A stretch of DNA of 64,000 bases from Adiantum capillus-veneris (Eukaryota; Streptophyta; Polypodiopsida; Polypodiales; Pteridaceae): assembly GCA_014529385.2 (NCBI GenBank), contig CM043953.1, forward strand, positions 64,930,372 through 64,994,371. The letters run 5' to 3'. The position numbers were made by a program, and so were the translations under genes. The notes below the pieces were generated by a model that was given only the letters and a program-made list of their open reading frames with translations, was not told the origin of the DNA and made no database searches. This document shows positions 1 through 12,166 of the stretch, piece after piece. The stretch's first letter is position 1, and each line of letters opens with the position of its first letter.

Positions 1-209
1 CTTTTTTGCATCACACGATGGTCGAAGAACGCAACAAGATAAACAAATTCATGTGAGACAAGCTCGGATAGATTCGGAGCCAATTGGGAGCTACAAGCTA
101 TTGAAAACACCTTAAATTTTAACACTTTAAAAAAAAAAGACTTGCTACTTGAATCATTGCCAAACATCTAAAATGTGCTTGTGTTTGTCATTTTAAGGCC
201 CCAGGGACC

Positions 210-297
210 CTCAACAAGAAGGGACACAAGGGTGCGTGAAATGGCCAAACGGACCCTTGTTTGGCCATTTCATGTGCCCTTGTAGCCTCCCTTGTTG

Positions 298-299
<2 letters not shown>
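210..299. repeat. Imperfect inverted repeat, two 41-bp arms, 8-bp loop
   Basis: Positions 210-250 and 259-299 are reverse complements with a few mismatches. Both arms contain GTTTGGCCATTTCA or its complement, and the outer ends are CTCAACAAG/CTTGTTGAG. The loop is 251-258. It could be a small foldback element or a hairpin RNA locus. The right arm abuts a CT tract. Confidence 0.75.
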
Positions 300-343
<44 letters not shown>

Positions 344-365
344 TGGGTGTGTGTGTGTGTGTGTG
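300..365. repeat. Microsatellite (CT)n then (GT)n
   Basis: About 40 bases of pure CT dinucleotide are followed by a GT tract. No coding meaning. Confidence 0.95.
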
Positions 366-669
366 TTTGTAGCTTTTAAGTCACTCTCTACCTCTTTCTC
401 TCTCTACTATGCTCTATGGCGTGCGCAAGACAACTAAAGGTTTGTAAACGCATCGATGCGCGCCATGCGAAGAAAAAACATACATCCTCTTTCTCTCAAT
501 ATTTTGTCGCATGATGCACACAAGAGAATATATCAACACTTTGTGCATCCGCACGCGTTGTATGAAAAAATAGAAAGCTCATATATATCTATCTATCTAT
601 CACATAAGCAATAATCCTCATGTAAAATTGTGCAACAGAAGCATAGATTCTTGTTACCTTTTCCTGGGC

Positions 670-715
<46 letters not shown>

Positions 716-728
716 AAGGATAGTCTAC

Positions 729-730
<2 letters not shown>

Positions 731-788
<58 letters not shown>

Positions 789-806
789 AGAAGAAGAAGA
801 AGAAGA
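731..806. repeat. Microsatellite (GA)n grading into (GAA)n
   Basis: A GA dinucleotide tract of about 54 bases passes directly into GAA/AAG trinucleotides. Confidence 0.95.
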
Positions 807-1116
807 GAGAGTAAGTGTCTCACAAGACCACAACTCAATCCCAAAGAGGGTGAGACTTTATTCAACGATATTATACTATTTAGAGGAATTTCTTATTGTC
901 CTTCACAGTAACTCAGAAGCTACATATTCTTGCAGGTATGAGAGAGAGAGAGCCGTTGTGAACTCTGTCATGTAAAATGGTACTCGCTAAGGGTGGGGAA
1001 TTGGTTCATATAGTCTAATGCTACAAGAACAACTTGCAAAGGTGAAAGTATATTTGGCATCTTATGGAGAGATGCATGCTCAGGAGTTGAAGGTAATTTG
1101 GAAGGGCGAGGGTGGG

Positions 1117-1187
1117 AAGTAGCACTATGGTGTGTGGGGAAAACTCCATCAATAGCAGGAAGCCGCCCACACGCCATAGTGCTAATT
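1117..1187. repeat. Short hairpin, copy 1
   Basis: Arms at about 1117-1138 and 1166-1187 pair (GTAGCACTATGGTGTGTGGG against CCCACACGCCATAGTGCTA), with a loop of about 27 bases. It is closely related to the hairpin at 1316-1390, so this is a repeated unit. A long GA tract lies between the two. A tiny MITE or a small-RNA hairpin are both possible. Confidence 0.7.
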
Positions 1188-1201
1188 CTCAAGAAAACCT
1201 G

Positions 1202-1212
1202 TGGGGGGGGGG

Positions 1213-1266
<54 letters not shown>
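1202..1266. repeat. G-tract followed by (GA)n
   Basis: A run of G residues is followed by about 50 bases of GA. It separates the two related hairpins. Confidence 0.95.
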
Positions 1267-1268
<2 letters not shown>

Positions 1269-1315
1269 TGGATAATCTAGGGGAGGAGAAGCAGAGTTTG
1301 CAAGGGGGAGGGGGA

Positions 1316-1390
1316 GGAAGTAGCACTATGGCGCGCGGGGCAAACTCTATCGATGGCAAGAAGCCACCCGCATGCCATAGTGCTACTTCT
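1316..1390. repeat. Short hairpin, copy 2
   Basis: Arms at about 1318-1339 and 1367-1390 pair over some 22 bases (AAGTAGCACTATGGCGCG against its near complement). The loop reads CAAACTCTATCGATGGCAAG, matching the loop of copy 1 with a few changes. Conservation of the loop as well as the stem points to duplication of a unit rather than chance pairing. Confidence 0.75.
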
Positions 1391-1396
1391 TAAGAA

Positions 1397-1398
<2 letters not shown>

Positions 1399-1481
<83 letters not shown>
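1399..1481. repeat. Microsatellite (TG)n then (AG)n
   Basis: About 20 bases of TG are followed by about 62 bases of AG. Shorter GT and GA tracts continue to about 1548. Confidence 0.95.
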
Positions 1482-1491
<10 letters not shown>

Positions 1492-1767
1492 TAGACTCAC
1501 AAAAAGTGTGTGTGTGTGTGAGAGAGAGATAGAGAGAGAGAGACTCAAGTGTTCTCATTGGATGCGCGTTTATTTCTCTCTCCACTTAATGGCCCTCCAA
1601 AAGACCCCAAAAATGTTCTAATGCCACAACGACGAGTGAAACTCTCAATCAAAACCCCCTGTTTGGTAGTTTTGTGTATCCTTATGGCCACTCTTTTTTA
1701 GGGTCCCTAGGGCCCTAGCATGGTCCTAGGTCCCTTTTTCTTAAAGCCATGGAATTGGCTCCCATAT

Positions 1768-1771
1768 CTAT
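1768..1771. repeat. Target-site duplication, left (CTAT)
   Basis: CTAT lies directly before the TGATAGCC start of LTR-A, and CTAT again lies directly after the last LTR at 35875-35878. The fifth base does not extend the match, so this is a 4-bp duplication or a 5-bp one with a change. Confidence 0.55.
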
Positions 1772-3266
1772 TGATAGCCGTGTTTTGGCCCTCAAAAATT
1801 TTGTTTAACGAGCCACTTCACACAATAAAAACACCTTAGCACAATGGCTAAGCTTGCTCTTGCATTGTACATAGGCGTGTGTGTGTTAGGACTTTTTTGC
1901 ATATTTTTTTAAAAATCTTCATGGAGCTAGTCATCAAGTTAGGTTTAAAAAAATAATAAATAAATAAAAAATAAATATATATATATATATATTATGGTCC
2001 TATTTGTGTATAATATATTTCTTATAAAGGACCTAACAATACCATCATTTTCTCAATTTATTCGGTAATTGTGTAAATATGTAGACCTAAGTGTGCATTT
2101 TTTCTAAATCTCTTTGCATCCTTTCATGGCATGAAATATTTCTATGTTAGTGTGTACATACCCCATAATATTTATTTTCACAAAATAAACCCATGTATTT
2201 CATCCCGCACCCTCATGGAAGTCAAAATTTGTTTCTACACTGTCACTCACTTTCACTAGATATTTTCTCACTTGCATATTTTCCTCTTTTACCCAAAAAC
2301 AAAATAAAATACTCATATCATGATATTCCTTCATGGATCATGCACATTTTTTTTCCATACACCATGTGCTCATAAAGACAAGGGCAAGCAAAAATCCAAG
2401 CACTAGGTATATCATGTACAATTGTTTTTTATTCTTCAAAATTCATAATCCATGCATATGGCAAGGGACACTTGGATTCCTTAGGTCATGACATGGCTCA
2501 TGGGGGTCTCACCTTTGGATGTATAAGGAGAATTCAACCAAAAAGAGTCCCACATAAGCACCTTTGCAGTCCCACAATACACAGCTTTTTGGGCAAATTT
2601 TGGCACCCTTTTATCATCCGAATCAGCAAAAATTGTCAACATACAAAATGTAGCTCGTGAGCTGAATTATTTTACATAAATATTTTAGCATTTTTTTAGA
2701 AAAGCACGAATTCTAGTGAGTTGTTTGGTGTGACCCAGTCTGCCCATTCTATGCACACAAGGATCCTCTCACTCTTCTCTCACATTTTCACACTCCCACC
2801 CACATACACACTCATCCCTCTCCATCATCCTTTCAAATTTACAAATTTCTATCCCCCTCTCACCTTCTTCACCATCTCTCCTTCCCCTCTTACCAGCACA
2901 GCCTTCTACATACACATATGCTCATACCGCTCTCTACTACCCCCAAATTACAATTTCATGTTAACTCCTCTAAAAGGCATGAATTTTTAGCACTTTATCC
3001 TTGCATAACCTCTGTAAATTAGACGTTTTTCATCAATAATCCTCATCTTCATCGTGGAGATGAACTGTGAAGGCGGCGCAAGAAGCAGAAGTAATAAAAG
3101 AAGAAGCACCGGTGGTCATTTTCATAAGGGTGAGTCCATAATTCTTGGAGGTTTCACCAATCTCAAGAGCTCATCCACCTCATTCACCCTTGGTTCCTCG
3201 ACAATCAAGTCATCATCACTTTTGTAAATATGCCACTAACATTTTCTAGTGATCACTAACAACTAA
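1772..3266 (+). repeat. E2 LTR-A, left part
   Basis: Begins TGATAGCC and matches the starts of LTR-B (19174) and LTR-C (33372). It is cut at 3266 by E1. The sequence resumes at 12167. LTR-B and LTR-C show the uninterrupted site near 20633 and 34790. Confidence 0.9.
3262..3266. repeat. E1 target-site duplication, left (ACTAA)
   Basis: ACTAA precedes the E1 LTR and is repeated at 12162-12166 directly after it. Homologous LTR-B and LTR-C have a single ACTAA at this point. Confidence 0.95.
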
Positions 3267-4853
3267 TGTCATAATAATCAATATCTAATTCTCCTAAATG
3301 ATTTTCTCATATTAAACTGATCATTTAATGTGGGGAAGGCTAGGGGAGAAAAAGCTAGAATATTGGTTAAGCTAGCACACCGGCCACAGTAGGGATCCAA
3401 AGGAGGGAAAATAGGGATCCAAAGGGGGGGCCATCTGCAAAAGAGCGATGTGCATCAATGGGCTAAAAAGACCCTAAGGTTCAGCCCATTAAGACTTCCA
3501 AAATGCTAAGGTTCCAAAATTCAAAGGTTGTGTCCAAAGGTCAACCCTAACGAAAATTGGATGCTTTGTGTGTGCCCTAAAAGTCTTTGCACATCCCTAC
3601 ATGGGAGGGGGCGAGCCCTAAAGGTAGGGGATGAGAGAGAAAGCCACACACACACACACAGGCTCCCTTTACACAAAGGGAATGAGGGACACATGTCAAC
3701 TCCCTAGGCCAGATGCCCACAAGGTGTGCCCAATTTCTATAGGATGACCCTTGAAGTGGACCAATGAAAATTAAGCTAGTGTAAATCTAGTTTAATTAAT
3801 TTAAAAATATTTAATAAAAGAAACCAATGAGAATTAAGTCTCCTAGAAGACTATTGGGCAGTCTCCCAAGGGGTCCAATGAGCATTCAGGAGCCACATGG
3901 CTTGCCTGATTCCTATTGGCCAGGAGGCAAAGGGGTCCGATGAGAGTTTAGTTTAATTATTTAATTACCTAAAGCTCTCACAAAAGGGGAAAGGGGGACA
4001 CATGTCAGAAGGCTATCACTTATGCTGCTTAATTGTAATTGGCTTGACTTGGGGAGGGCCAATGAGGCTTCAGGAAGAGCATTTAGCAAGAGGGCTCGCC
4101 CAAGAGAGAGAGGGGGCTGATTTTTGCAAAGCATTATCACACACACACTCACAAAAGCTCATGTGTGAAGAAAGAGAGGACTATCTCTTCCCAAGCTTTA
4201 ATGGAGAACTCATCACCTACTCCAAGCTTGTGAGATAGAAGCCTACATCAACACTCTCTTGGCATGTGGATGCAAATCCAACCAAGAGCCAAGCTTCAAT
4301 GCATGCTCATCTCCTCTACCAAGCTAATTACTAAGCTAAGCTATGCTACATATGAGTGATTATGTGAGGAGATGTACATCTTTCTCGTAAGATACTCCTT
4401 CTTCCTCTCAATCTACTCTCATACCCTGCTAGCTCTCACCATCTTCGAAGGTGTGTGAGGTCTTGGGTTTGAGAAAGGGGATAATTCAAGTTGTGTTTGT
4501 TAAGTGTTTTGCTTAGTGCATGAAGTTTCCATCTTCATTGCACTAGCTAGTCTTGAAGGAACACAAAGAATTGTATTGTACAATGTCTCTCTTGATGGGA
4601 GAAACCATAATACAAAGCCTTTTGGAGGGGGGACCGGCTCCATGAAAATCCGGTCCTCAATTGTTGTCAATAGCTTAATTGCTCTCTCTTTTGAAAGTAT
4701 TGTCGATGCTATCTAACTAGGTGTTATGATTTTTGTTGCTCTCTCCACCCAAGCACTCTTGTAATTCTCATTAGGAATCTACTCTAATGAAATGCCCACT
4801 ATGTTCATGCTAATTTCCGCTACACATAAGTTATTAGGCCATTAAATGTTACA
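3267..4853 (+). repeat. E1 5' LTR
   Basis: Starts TGTCATAATAATC and ends GTTACA. It aligns base for base with 10575-12161 at an offset of 7308. It contains a short CA microsatellite near 3645. Confidence 0.95.
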
Positions 4854-4854
4854 T

Positions 4855-4865
4855 TGGTATCAGAG
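4855..4865 (+). promoter_or_regulatory. E1 primer-binding site (initiator-Met tRNA type)
   Basis: TGGTATCAGAG begins one base after the 5' LTR. This is the usual complement to the 3' end of initiator methionine tRNA in many plant LTR elements. Confidence 0.9.
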
Positions 4866-5270
4866 GTCAAGGTTTCTCTTTTCTTGATCAAGAAGGGAGG
4901 TCCTCAAGCTAGCTACAAATGGTTGGTATTATTAATTGCCTGTGAGTAAGTAGAATAGGGATTTTTCAGCCTTGCAGTGCGCCTACCTTCGTGCAGTTAA
5001 CGGGGCATCACCGTCTAGAGCTATGGTCTTAATAGTGGAGTCCTACGGGGCTTGCCTACGGCTTAACCACTATTGAGCTCTTAGAAGCTTGACAGGAGCC
5101 GGTGTTGTTTTGGTGTCGAAAGACCCTCTCTTCTATTCCTTGCAATTAATGGTATTCGAGCCGCGGGTACAGTAGCTTGAGTGCTTTTTCTAAAGGGGTA
5201 AAGAGGAGTAGCAACTAGGGCTTGAAGTGCCAAAGTACACCTAAAAAGTTTACACCTAAAAGTTGTTAGA

Positions 5271-8200
5271 ATGGCTTACAATAGTAAAGAGAGTGAAATT
5301 AATGTTGATAACTTTGATTTTGCTCATGATCAAGCTACTAATGATGCTTCAATGCTTGTTAACTATCTTGTTTCTAGGCTTCAACAAGCCATGGGCAATC
5401 CATTTCTCCAAAGTGAAGTGCAACAGAAGCTCCGTGCTCACGGGATTCTCCAAGCTCATCACCATGACTAGAGAACACCTAGGAAGCCTCCTTGTGAGAC
5501 TACCAAAAGAGATCTCTCTCCGATTCGGGAAGAAGAAGAGAATCCATATGAAGGGCTCAAGAATTTACTTCTTGATGATGCATCTCCTTCCCAAAGGAGA
5601 ACTCAAGAGCCTCCACCGAAGAAGCGAGAAAGAAGCGAGTCTCCCGCCACCTCGGCGGAGATGGCTCCACGAAGACGGCGGGCTAAACGCTCTCCATCAC
5701 CACCAAAGCGTAGAAGACCATCATACTCTTCTCCACACCATAATTCAAAGAGGGATGATAAAAAGCAAGAGAAGAAAAAGGCAAGAAAGAGGACACCCTC
5801 TTCTCCATCTTCTTCATCCTCTTCCTCTTATGAAAACTATGGTGAAGATGGCAAAGATCAAGACAAGAAAAAGGCAAGAAAGAGGTCACCCTCTTCTCCA
5901 CCTTCTTCAAATTCTTCACCCTCTGAAGAAAGTGATGGTGCAACCTTTGAACCATCAAAAAGAAGAGGCCATAGGAAATCCTATGCCGCATGGAAGAGGT
6001 CGTCCAAGTTGAAGAAATTCAAAGAGGGAGGGAAGAGCATCTCTTTCCTTACCTATGATGGTACCTTTAGTGCTACGGACAAAGTCTTGGCCTTTATCCA
6101 GCAATTCGATGCGGCGTTTGGAGATGAGGGCTTCACGGAGTCCTCTAAGCTACGCCATGTAGCTATGCACTTTCAAAAGTCCGCCAGACAATGGTGGTCT
6201 AGCCTACGAGCCAATGGTGAAGCTCCACGGACATGGAAGGCTTTAAGAGCTTCCATTATGAAGCAATTTTTGGCCACCGATGCCAAAGACAAAGTACTCA
6301 CCGAATGGCGAAGCTTAAAGCTCTCTCCCAATGAATCCATCCACAAATATGTAGACAAGTTTTGGGACCTACAACTCAAAGCCACTGTCTTCAAAAGGTT
6401 GGATTTTGGAGAGCAAAAGCAACAATTTTGTGCGGGCTTAACCGAAGAAATGGCGGAGTATGTCAACTCCCAAAGACCACGTACCATATCGGCGGTAATA
6501 CACCACACTATGGTCGCCTCTCGAATCAATTTCCAAACGGGGGCAAAAAGAAATAATAAGCCCCCGGAAAACAAGGGTTCCAATGAGCCTAAGGGGAAGG
6601 ACAATGTCCAAAAGTCTCCTAAGGGCAACTCCAACAAAGCTAAAGAGAAGGGAGTTTACAAAGGTAATAATAAACTCTCTCCTAAAGAGCTTGAGCGTTA
6701 TCGTAAGGATAACCGGTGTTTCAAGTGCGGCGAACAAGGGCATGCGTACCGCGCTTATCCCCAAAAGAACAACCGCCAAGATCCTCCTAGAGCTTCCTTG
6801 GTTGAAATCCAAGAGGAGGAGACTCACCAAACTCACTACAAAGGATCTCCTCTATGCCATGCTTGGGGAAAGGTAAGGGAACATGATGCTTTTATTCTCT
6901 TTGACCTTGGTTCTACTCACAATTTTATATCTATAGAGTTGGCCACCAAGCTAGGAATACAATCCTACGAGATGGGAGATGTCCTACCCACAGACAGTGC
7001 CTTCAAGGGGCAAGAAGCTTCAGTTACTCCCTTAATTGGGAAATTGAGGCTTCATGTCCAAGGCTATGTGGACAAAGAGGACTTCTTTATCTCTCCTCTC
7101 AAGCATGAGGATGTAATGCTAGGGGCACCATGGTTTGACCGCCTGGCTGCCAATGTTAAATTTCCTGAAAGGAGAATCTCTTTTAAGTTCAGGGAAAAAG
7201 ACATGTATATAGATGCTAAGGAAATGGGTAACACCATCCCTATTGTACATACACCAGATTTCAATAAGTCAATAAAGAGCTCTATTTCCGTGTACATGAT
7301 TTTTGTTAAAGACTCTCAAAATGAACCTAATGCTTTAGCAAAAGAAAATAAAAGTAACCAAAAGGAATTAGAGTTATCCAATTTTCTCAAGGGGTTTCAA
7401 GATGTTTTTATTGACGACATCCCTTGTGAGCTACCTCCTAAACGAGGTAATGATGACCATGCAATTGAACTTCTTCCAGGAAGTTCACCGCCTAATAAAC
7501 CTCCTTATAGAGTTTCTCAAGCTCAACAAGAGGAGATTATGCGGCAAGTGCATGAGTTAGTTGAGAAGGGCATGGTTAGGCCTAGCTCATCTCCATTTTG
7601 CTCACCTGTGCTATTAGTGCAAAAGAAAGACGGCACATATCATATGTGTGTCGACTATAGAGCACTAAATAGGATCACTATCAAGAATAGGTTTCCCGTT
7701 CCACGGGTAGAAGACCTATTTGATAAGCTACAAGGATCGGCCTACTTCAGTAGGGTTGACCTAAAGAGTGGCTATCATCAAATAAGGATAGTTGATCAAG
7801 ACATTGTAAAGACCGCGTTTCGCACTACATTTGGTCTTTACAAATACATTGTCATGCCTTTTGGCTTGACCAATGCACCAGCCACATTCAACCGCTTGAT
7901 GGAGAAGCTGTTCAGGCCTCATCGAACCTTCACTGGAGTGTTCTTTGATGATATTATCATCTACTCTAATTCATTGGAGGAACACAAGCAACACCTCCAG
8001 GTAATTTTTCAAGTTTTAAGAAAGAATAAACTTTATGTTAATCGAAAGAAAAGTGAATTTTTCTTGCAAGAGATTCAGTATTTAGGTCACATTATCTCTC
8101 AAGATGGCATCCAAATGGATCCATCCAAGTTAGAGGTAATAAAAGGATGGCCTAAACCAAGGAATCTTCATGAACTAAGAAGCTTTATAGGTATGTGCGC

Positions 8201-10218
8201 ATACTATAGACGCTTCATAGAAAAGTTCTCACAAATTGCGGGACCATTACATGACCTAACAAAGAAAAGCGTTAGGTATACATGGTCTGCTAAGGAGAAC
8301 AATGCTTTTGAAAAGCTTAAAGAAAAGCTTATCTCTCAACCTGTTCTTACACTACCGGATCTCTCAAAACCATTTGAGGTCCAATGTGATGCTTGTGGTG
8401 ATTGCCTTGGAGCTGTTTTGCTCCATGAAGGGCATGCCATAGGCTATGAGAGCCGAAGGCTCAACCCTGTTGAGCAAGCTCTAGGCATATACGAAAAAGG
8501 ACTCCTTGCAGTTCTACATGCCTTAGACTCATGGAAGCACTATTTATTGGGGACTCCTTTCATTCTGCGAACGGATCACCAAAGTCTTAAGTACTTCATG
8601 ATGCAGACCAAGCTCTCCGACAAACAAATGAGGTGGGCAAATTTCCTTTCGCAATTTCATTTTTATATTGCTCACATTGCTGGCAAGCATAATCAAGTAG
8701 CCGATGCACTCTCAAGACGGCCGAGAGTGAATGCGGTTTCCATAGCAACTCACAATGATCTATCTTCAATGATAGATGAGTATGCTATTGATCCCGATTT
8801 TAGAGATGTGATTTCAGCCCTTACATTAGGGAAGAAAGAAAAACCATTTACTTTACAAGATGGTTATCTTCTCTATGGCAATAGACTATGCGTTACTAAC
8901 TCCCTGCATGAGAAAGTAATGTATGAATCTCATCTCCCCCATATGCGGGGCATAGAGGGATTCAGTCTACCTTAAAGGGAATTGAAACATATTTCTATTG
9001 GCCTACCATGAAAGTGAACATACAAGAGTATGTTTCCAAATGTGTGGTATGTCAAAAGACAAAATTTGATAGAGGGAAGCAACTTGGATTGCTTCAACCC
9101 TTGTCAATCCCTAATTCACATGGGAGAGCATATCCATGGATTTTATCTTTGGATTGCCCAAGTCTATCCATGGGAATACGGGAATATGGGCGATAGTAGA
9201 GAGGTTCAATAAACAAGCTCATTTTATACCTGTCAAAAAGACTATCAAAGCCCATCAAATGGCAACCCTCTTCATTTCACAAATTTTCAAATACCGTGGC
9301 TTGCCAATGTCCATAGTGTCGGATAGAGATCCTAGAATGACCAGTAATTTTTGGAAGGGTCTCTTTGAGAATTTAGGGACAAGGCTAAATTTCTCTTCGG
9401 CCTATCATCCACAAACGGATGGCCAAAGTGAAATAGCTAACCTAACAATTCTCGATCTACTAAAAGCCTATGTAACGGAAGTAGATCAAAGATCCCAATG
9501 GGAGAAGTACTTGCCCTTAGTGGAGTATGCTTACAATAACACTGTACATACTTCCACAGGAAAAGCACCTTTCGAGGTAATTGAGGGAAGATCAAAAAGT
9601 CCCTTGCTACTTAAGGTACATGGGAAGATCTTCGCTGCAAATGAGTATAGCCGAGACCTACAAGAATATTTCCAAAAGATTAAGGATGCTATCTCTATCT
9701 CACAGCAAAGGCAAAAGGCTGCTGCTGACAAGCACAGAAGATCCCAAGACTTTAAAGAAAACGATTGGGTCTTGTTAAAGTTTCCCAAGGCTCGATTAAG
9801 GCACACAACGGGCAAGAATCCTACGGGTCACCAAAAGTACTATGCTAAACTAGCAAAAAGGTACTATGGTCCCTTTCAGATTCTTAGGCCAATCAATGAG
9901 ATGGCCTATCAACTCAAGTTGCCCAATCATTGGCTCATACACAATGCTTTTCATGTGAGCCTATTAAAGCCTTACAAAGGAGAGCCACCTCAAGAACCAA
10001 CTATTGAAGACCCACCGGAGATGGAGGACCAAGAAGAGGTGTTGCAGCCCGAGTCCATTCTCCGACATGAAGACAAGGTACTAAGAGGCAGTAAGACTAT
10101 CCGACGATATCTTATTAAGTTTAAGAATTATCCTTTTGAAGATGCTAGATGGATGCAAGGCATACAATTAAAGGATAACCAAAACCTTGTCAATGCTTAC
10201 AATGCTTCCCAAGAGTAA
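5271..10218 (+). pseudogene. E1 gag-pol polyprotein, inactivated
   Basis: The polyprotein that makes and integrates E1 cDNA. The start at 5271 (MAYNSKES) is chosen because E4 conserves this N-terminus. A TAG at 5469 interrupts gag, then the same frame runs from 5472 to 8972. Visible in order: Ser/Lys-rich gag; capsid-like segment; zinc knuckle at 6717 with its last Cys changed to Tyr; protease with DLGSTHNFI at 6903 instead of the usual DSG or DTG; RT with FFDD in place of YxDD at 7941; RNase H with CDAC, the E of YEKGLLA, RTDHQSL and VADALSR. The zinc-binding part of integrase shifts frame near 8950 and again near 9118. The DDE core follows (MDFIFGLP, SDRDPR, the E of GQSEIAN), then a chromodomain-like end at about 10051-10200. 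Confidence 0.92.
10051..10218 (+). other. Chromodomain-like C-terminus of E1 integrase
   Basis: The pattern ESILRHEDKVLRG, then YLIKFKNYPFEDARWM, matches the chromodomain core (IL..R....G...YLVKWKGY....ATWE). In chromoviruses this module reads histone marks and biases integration. One of the usual aromatic-cage positions is not clear by eye. Confidence 0.75.
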
Positions 10219-10561
10219 GCAAATGTACAAAATGTTAAAAATGAACAAAATTTTTGTCTTATAAGACTCTCTTTTTCTTTATTTGTGCACAAAAATGAAG
10301 TAGTATGCATGCTTAGATCAAGTTTGCGGAGACGACGTCTCCCAAACACCAAGTAGAGCTTGTCACTCTACTATGGAAGATTGATAGGACTAATGTGCAG
10401 ACATGCTTGCGGCAGCCTCAGGCTCTCAAGCGCCAAATAGACTAGTCGTCCATTGTGGAATGATGTCGTAGGGTAACATAGGGATCCTCTACCCGCTAAG
10501 AAAAGGACTCATGAACATGCTTTATCTTCTCTACACCATAGTCGAGGACGACTATGATTTC

Positions 10562-10571
10562 AAGAGAGAGG
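10562..10571 (+). promoter_or_regulatory. E1 polypurine tract
   Basis: AAGAGAGAGG lies three bases before the 3' LTR start. It is the expected primer for plus-strand DNA synthesis. Confidence 0.7.
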
Positions 10572-10574
10572 TAA

Positions 10575-12161
10575 TGTCATAATAATCAATATCTAATTCT
10601 CCTAAATGATTTTCTCATATTAAACTGATCATCGAATGTGGGGAAGGCCAGGGGAGAAAAAGCTAGAATATTGGTTAAGCTAGCAGACCGGCCACAGTAG
10701 GGATCCAAAAGAGGGAAAATAGGGATCCAAAGGGGGGGCCATCTGCAAAAGATCCATGTGCAACAATGGGCTAAAAAGACCCTAAGGTTCATCCCATTAA
10801 GACTTCCAAAATGCTAAGGTTCTAAAATTCAAAGGTTGTGTCCAAAGGTCAACCCTAACGAAAATTGGATGCTTTGTGTGTGCCCTAAAAGTCTTTGCAC
10901 ATCCCTACATGGGAGGGGGCGAGCCCTAAAGGTAGGGGATGAGAGAGAAAGCCACACACACACACACAGGCTCCCTTTACACAAAGGGAATGAGGGACAC
11001 ATGTCAACTCCCTAGGCCAGATGCCCACAAGGTGTGCCCAATTTCTATAGGATGACCCTTGAAGTGGACCAATGAAAATTAAGCTAGTGTAAATCTAGTT
11101 TAATTAATTTAAAAACATTTAATAAAAGAAACCAATGAGAATTAAGTCTCCTAGAAGACTATTGGGCAGTCTCCCAAGGGGTCCAATGAGCATTCAGGAG
11201 CCCCATGGCTTGCCTGATTCCTATTGGCCAGGAGGCAAAAAGGTCCAATGAGAGTTTAGTTTAATTATTTAATTACCTAAAGCTCTCACAAAAGGGGAAA
11301 TGGGGACACATGTCAGAAGGCTATCACTTATGCTGCTTAATTGTAATTGGCTTGACTTGGGGAGGGCCAATGAGGCTTCAGGAAGAGCATTTAGCAAGAG
11401 GGCTCGCCCAAGAGAGAGAGGGGGCTGATTTTTGCAAAGCATTATCACACACACACTCACACAAGCTCATGTGTGAAGAAAGAGAAGACTATCTCTTCCC
11501 AAGCTTTAATGGAGAACTCATCACCTACTCCAAGCTTGTGAGATAGAAGCCTACATCAACACTCTCTTGGCATGTGGATGCAAATCCAACCAAGAGCCAA
11601 GCTTCAATGCATGCTCATCTCCTCTACCAAGCTAATTACTAAGCTAAGCTATGCTACATATGAGTGATTATGTGAGGAGATGTACATCTTTCTCGTAGGA
11701 TACTCCTTTTTCCTCTCAATCTACTCTCATACCCTGCTAGCTCTCACCATCTTCGAAGGTGTGTGAGGTCTTGGGTTTGAGAAAGGGGATAATTCAAGTT
11801 GTGTTTGTTAAGTGTTTTGCTTAGTGCATGAAGTTTCCATCTTCATTGCACTAGCTAGTCTTGAAGGAACACAAAGAATTGTATTGTACAATGTCTCTCT
11901 TGCTGGGAGAAACCATAATACAAATCCTTTTGGAGGGGGGACCGGCTCCATGAAAATCCGGTCCTCAACTGTTGTCAATAGCTTAATTGCTCTCTCTTTT
12001 GAAAGTATTGTCGATGCTATCTAACTAGGTGTTATGCTTTTTGTTGCTCTCTCCACCCAAGCACTCTTGTAATTATCATTAGGAATCTACTCTAATGAAA
12101 TGCCCACTATGTTCATGCTAATTTTCGCTACACATAAGTTATTAGGCCATTAAATGCTACA
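10575..12161 (+). repeat. E1 3' LTR
   Basis: Starts TGTCATAATAATC and ends GCTACA. It is 1587 bp, the same length as the 5' LTR, and is followed directly by ACTAA. Confidence 0.95.
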
Positions 12162-12166
12162 ACTAA
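12162..12166. repeat. E1 target-site duplication, right (ACTAA)
   Basis: Second copy of the 5-bp duplication at 3262-3266. Confidence 0.95.

Larger units (their letters stand above)
1..1771. other. Left flank: no gene, microsatellites and small hairpins
   Basis: No convincing coding region is visible on either strand; the open frames here run through GA/CT or GT repeats. The stretch holds several long dinucleotide tracts, one 41-bp-arm inverted repeat and two related short hairpins, listed separately. The DNA just before 1772 ends in CTAT, the target duplication of the E2 array. Confidence 0.7.
3267..12161 (+). mobile_element. E1: complete chromovirus-like Ty3/gypsy retrotransposon
   Basis: An 8895-bp element with two LTRs of exactly 1587 bp, a primer site complementary to initiator-Met tRNA, gag-pol in the order gag, PR, RT, RNase H, integrase, and a C-terminal chromodomain-like segment, and a 5-bp ACTAA duplication. 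By eye the LTRs differ at about 27 positions with no indels (about 1.7%), so the insertion is recent relative to its host LTR. Coding capacity is lost through one stop and two frameshifts. E4 at 42585 is a diverged relative. Confidence 0.95.

Noticed and set aside
1098-1621. Open frames on both strands rich in RE/ER or SL repeats
   Set aside because: They are translations of GA/CT microsatellites and have no domain.
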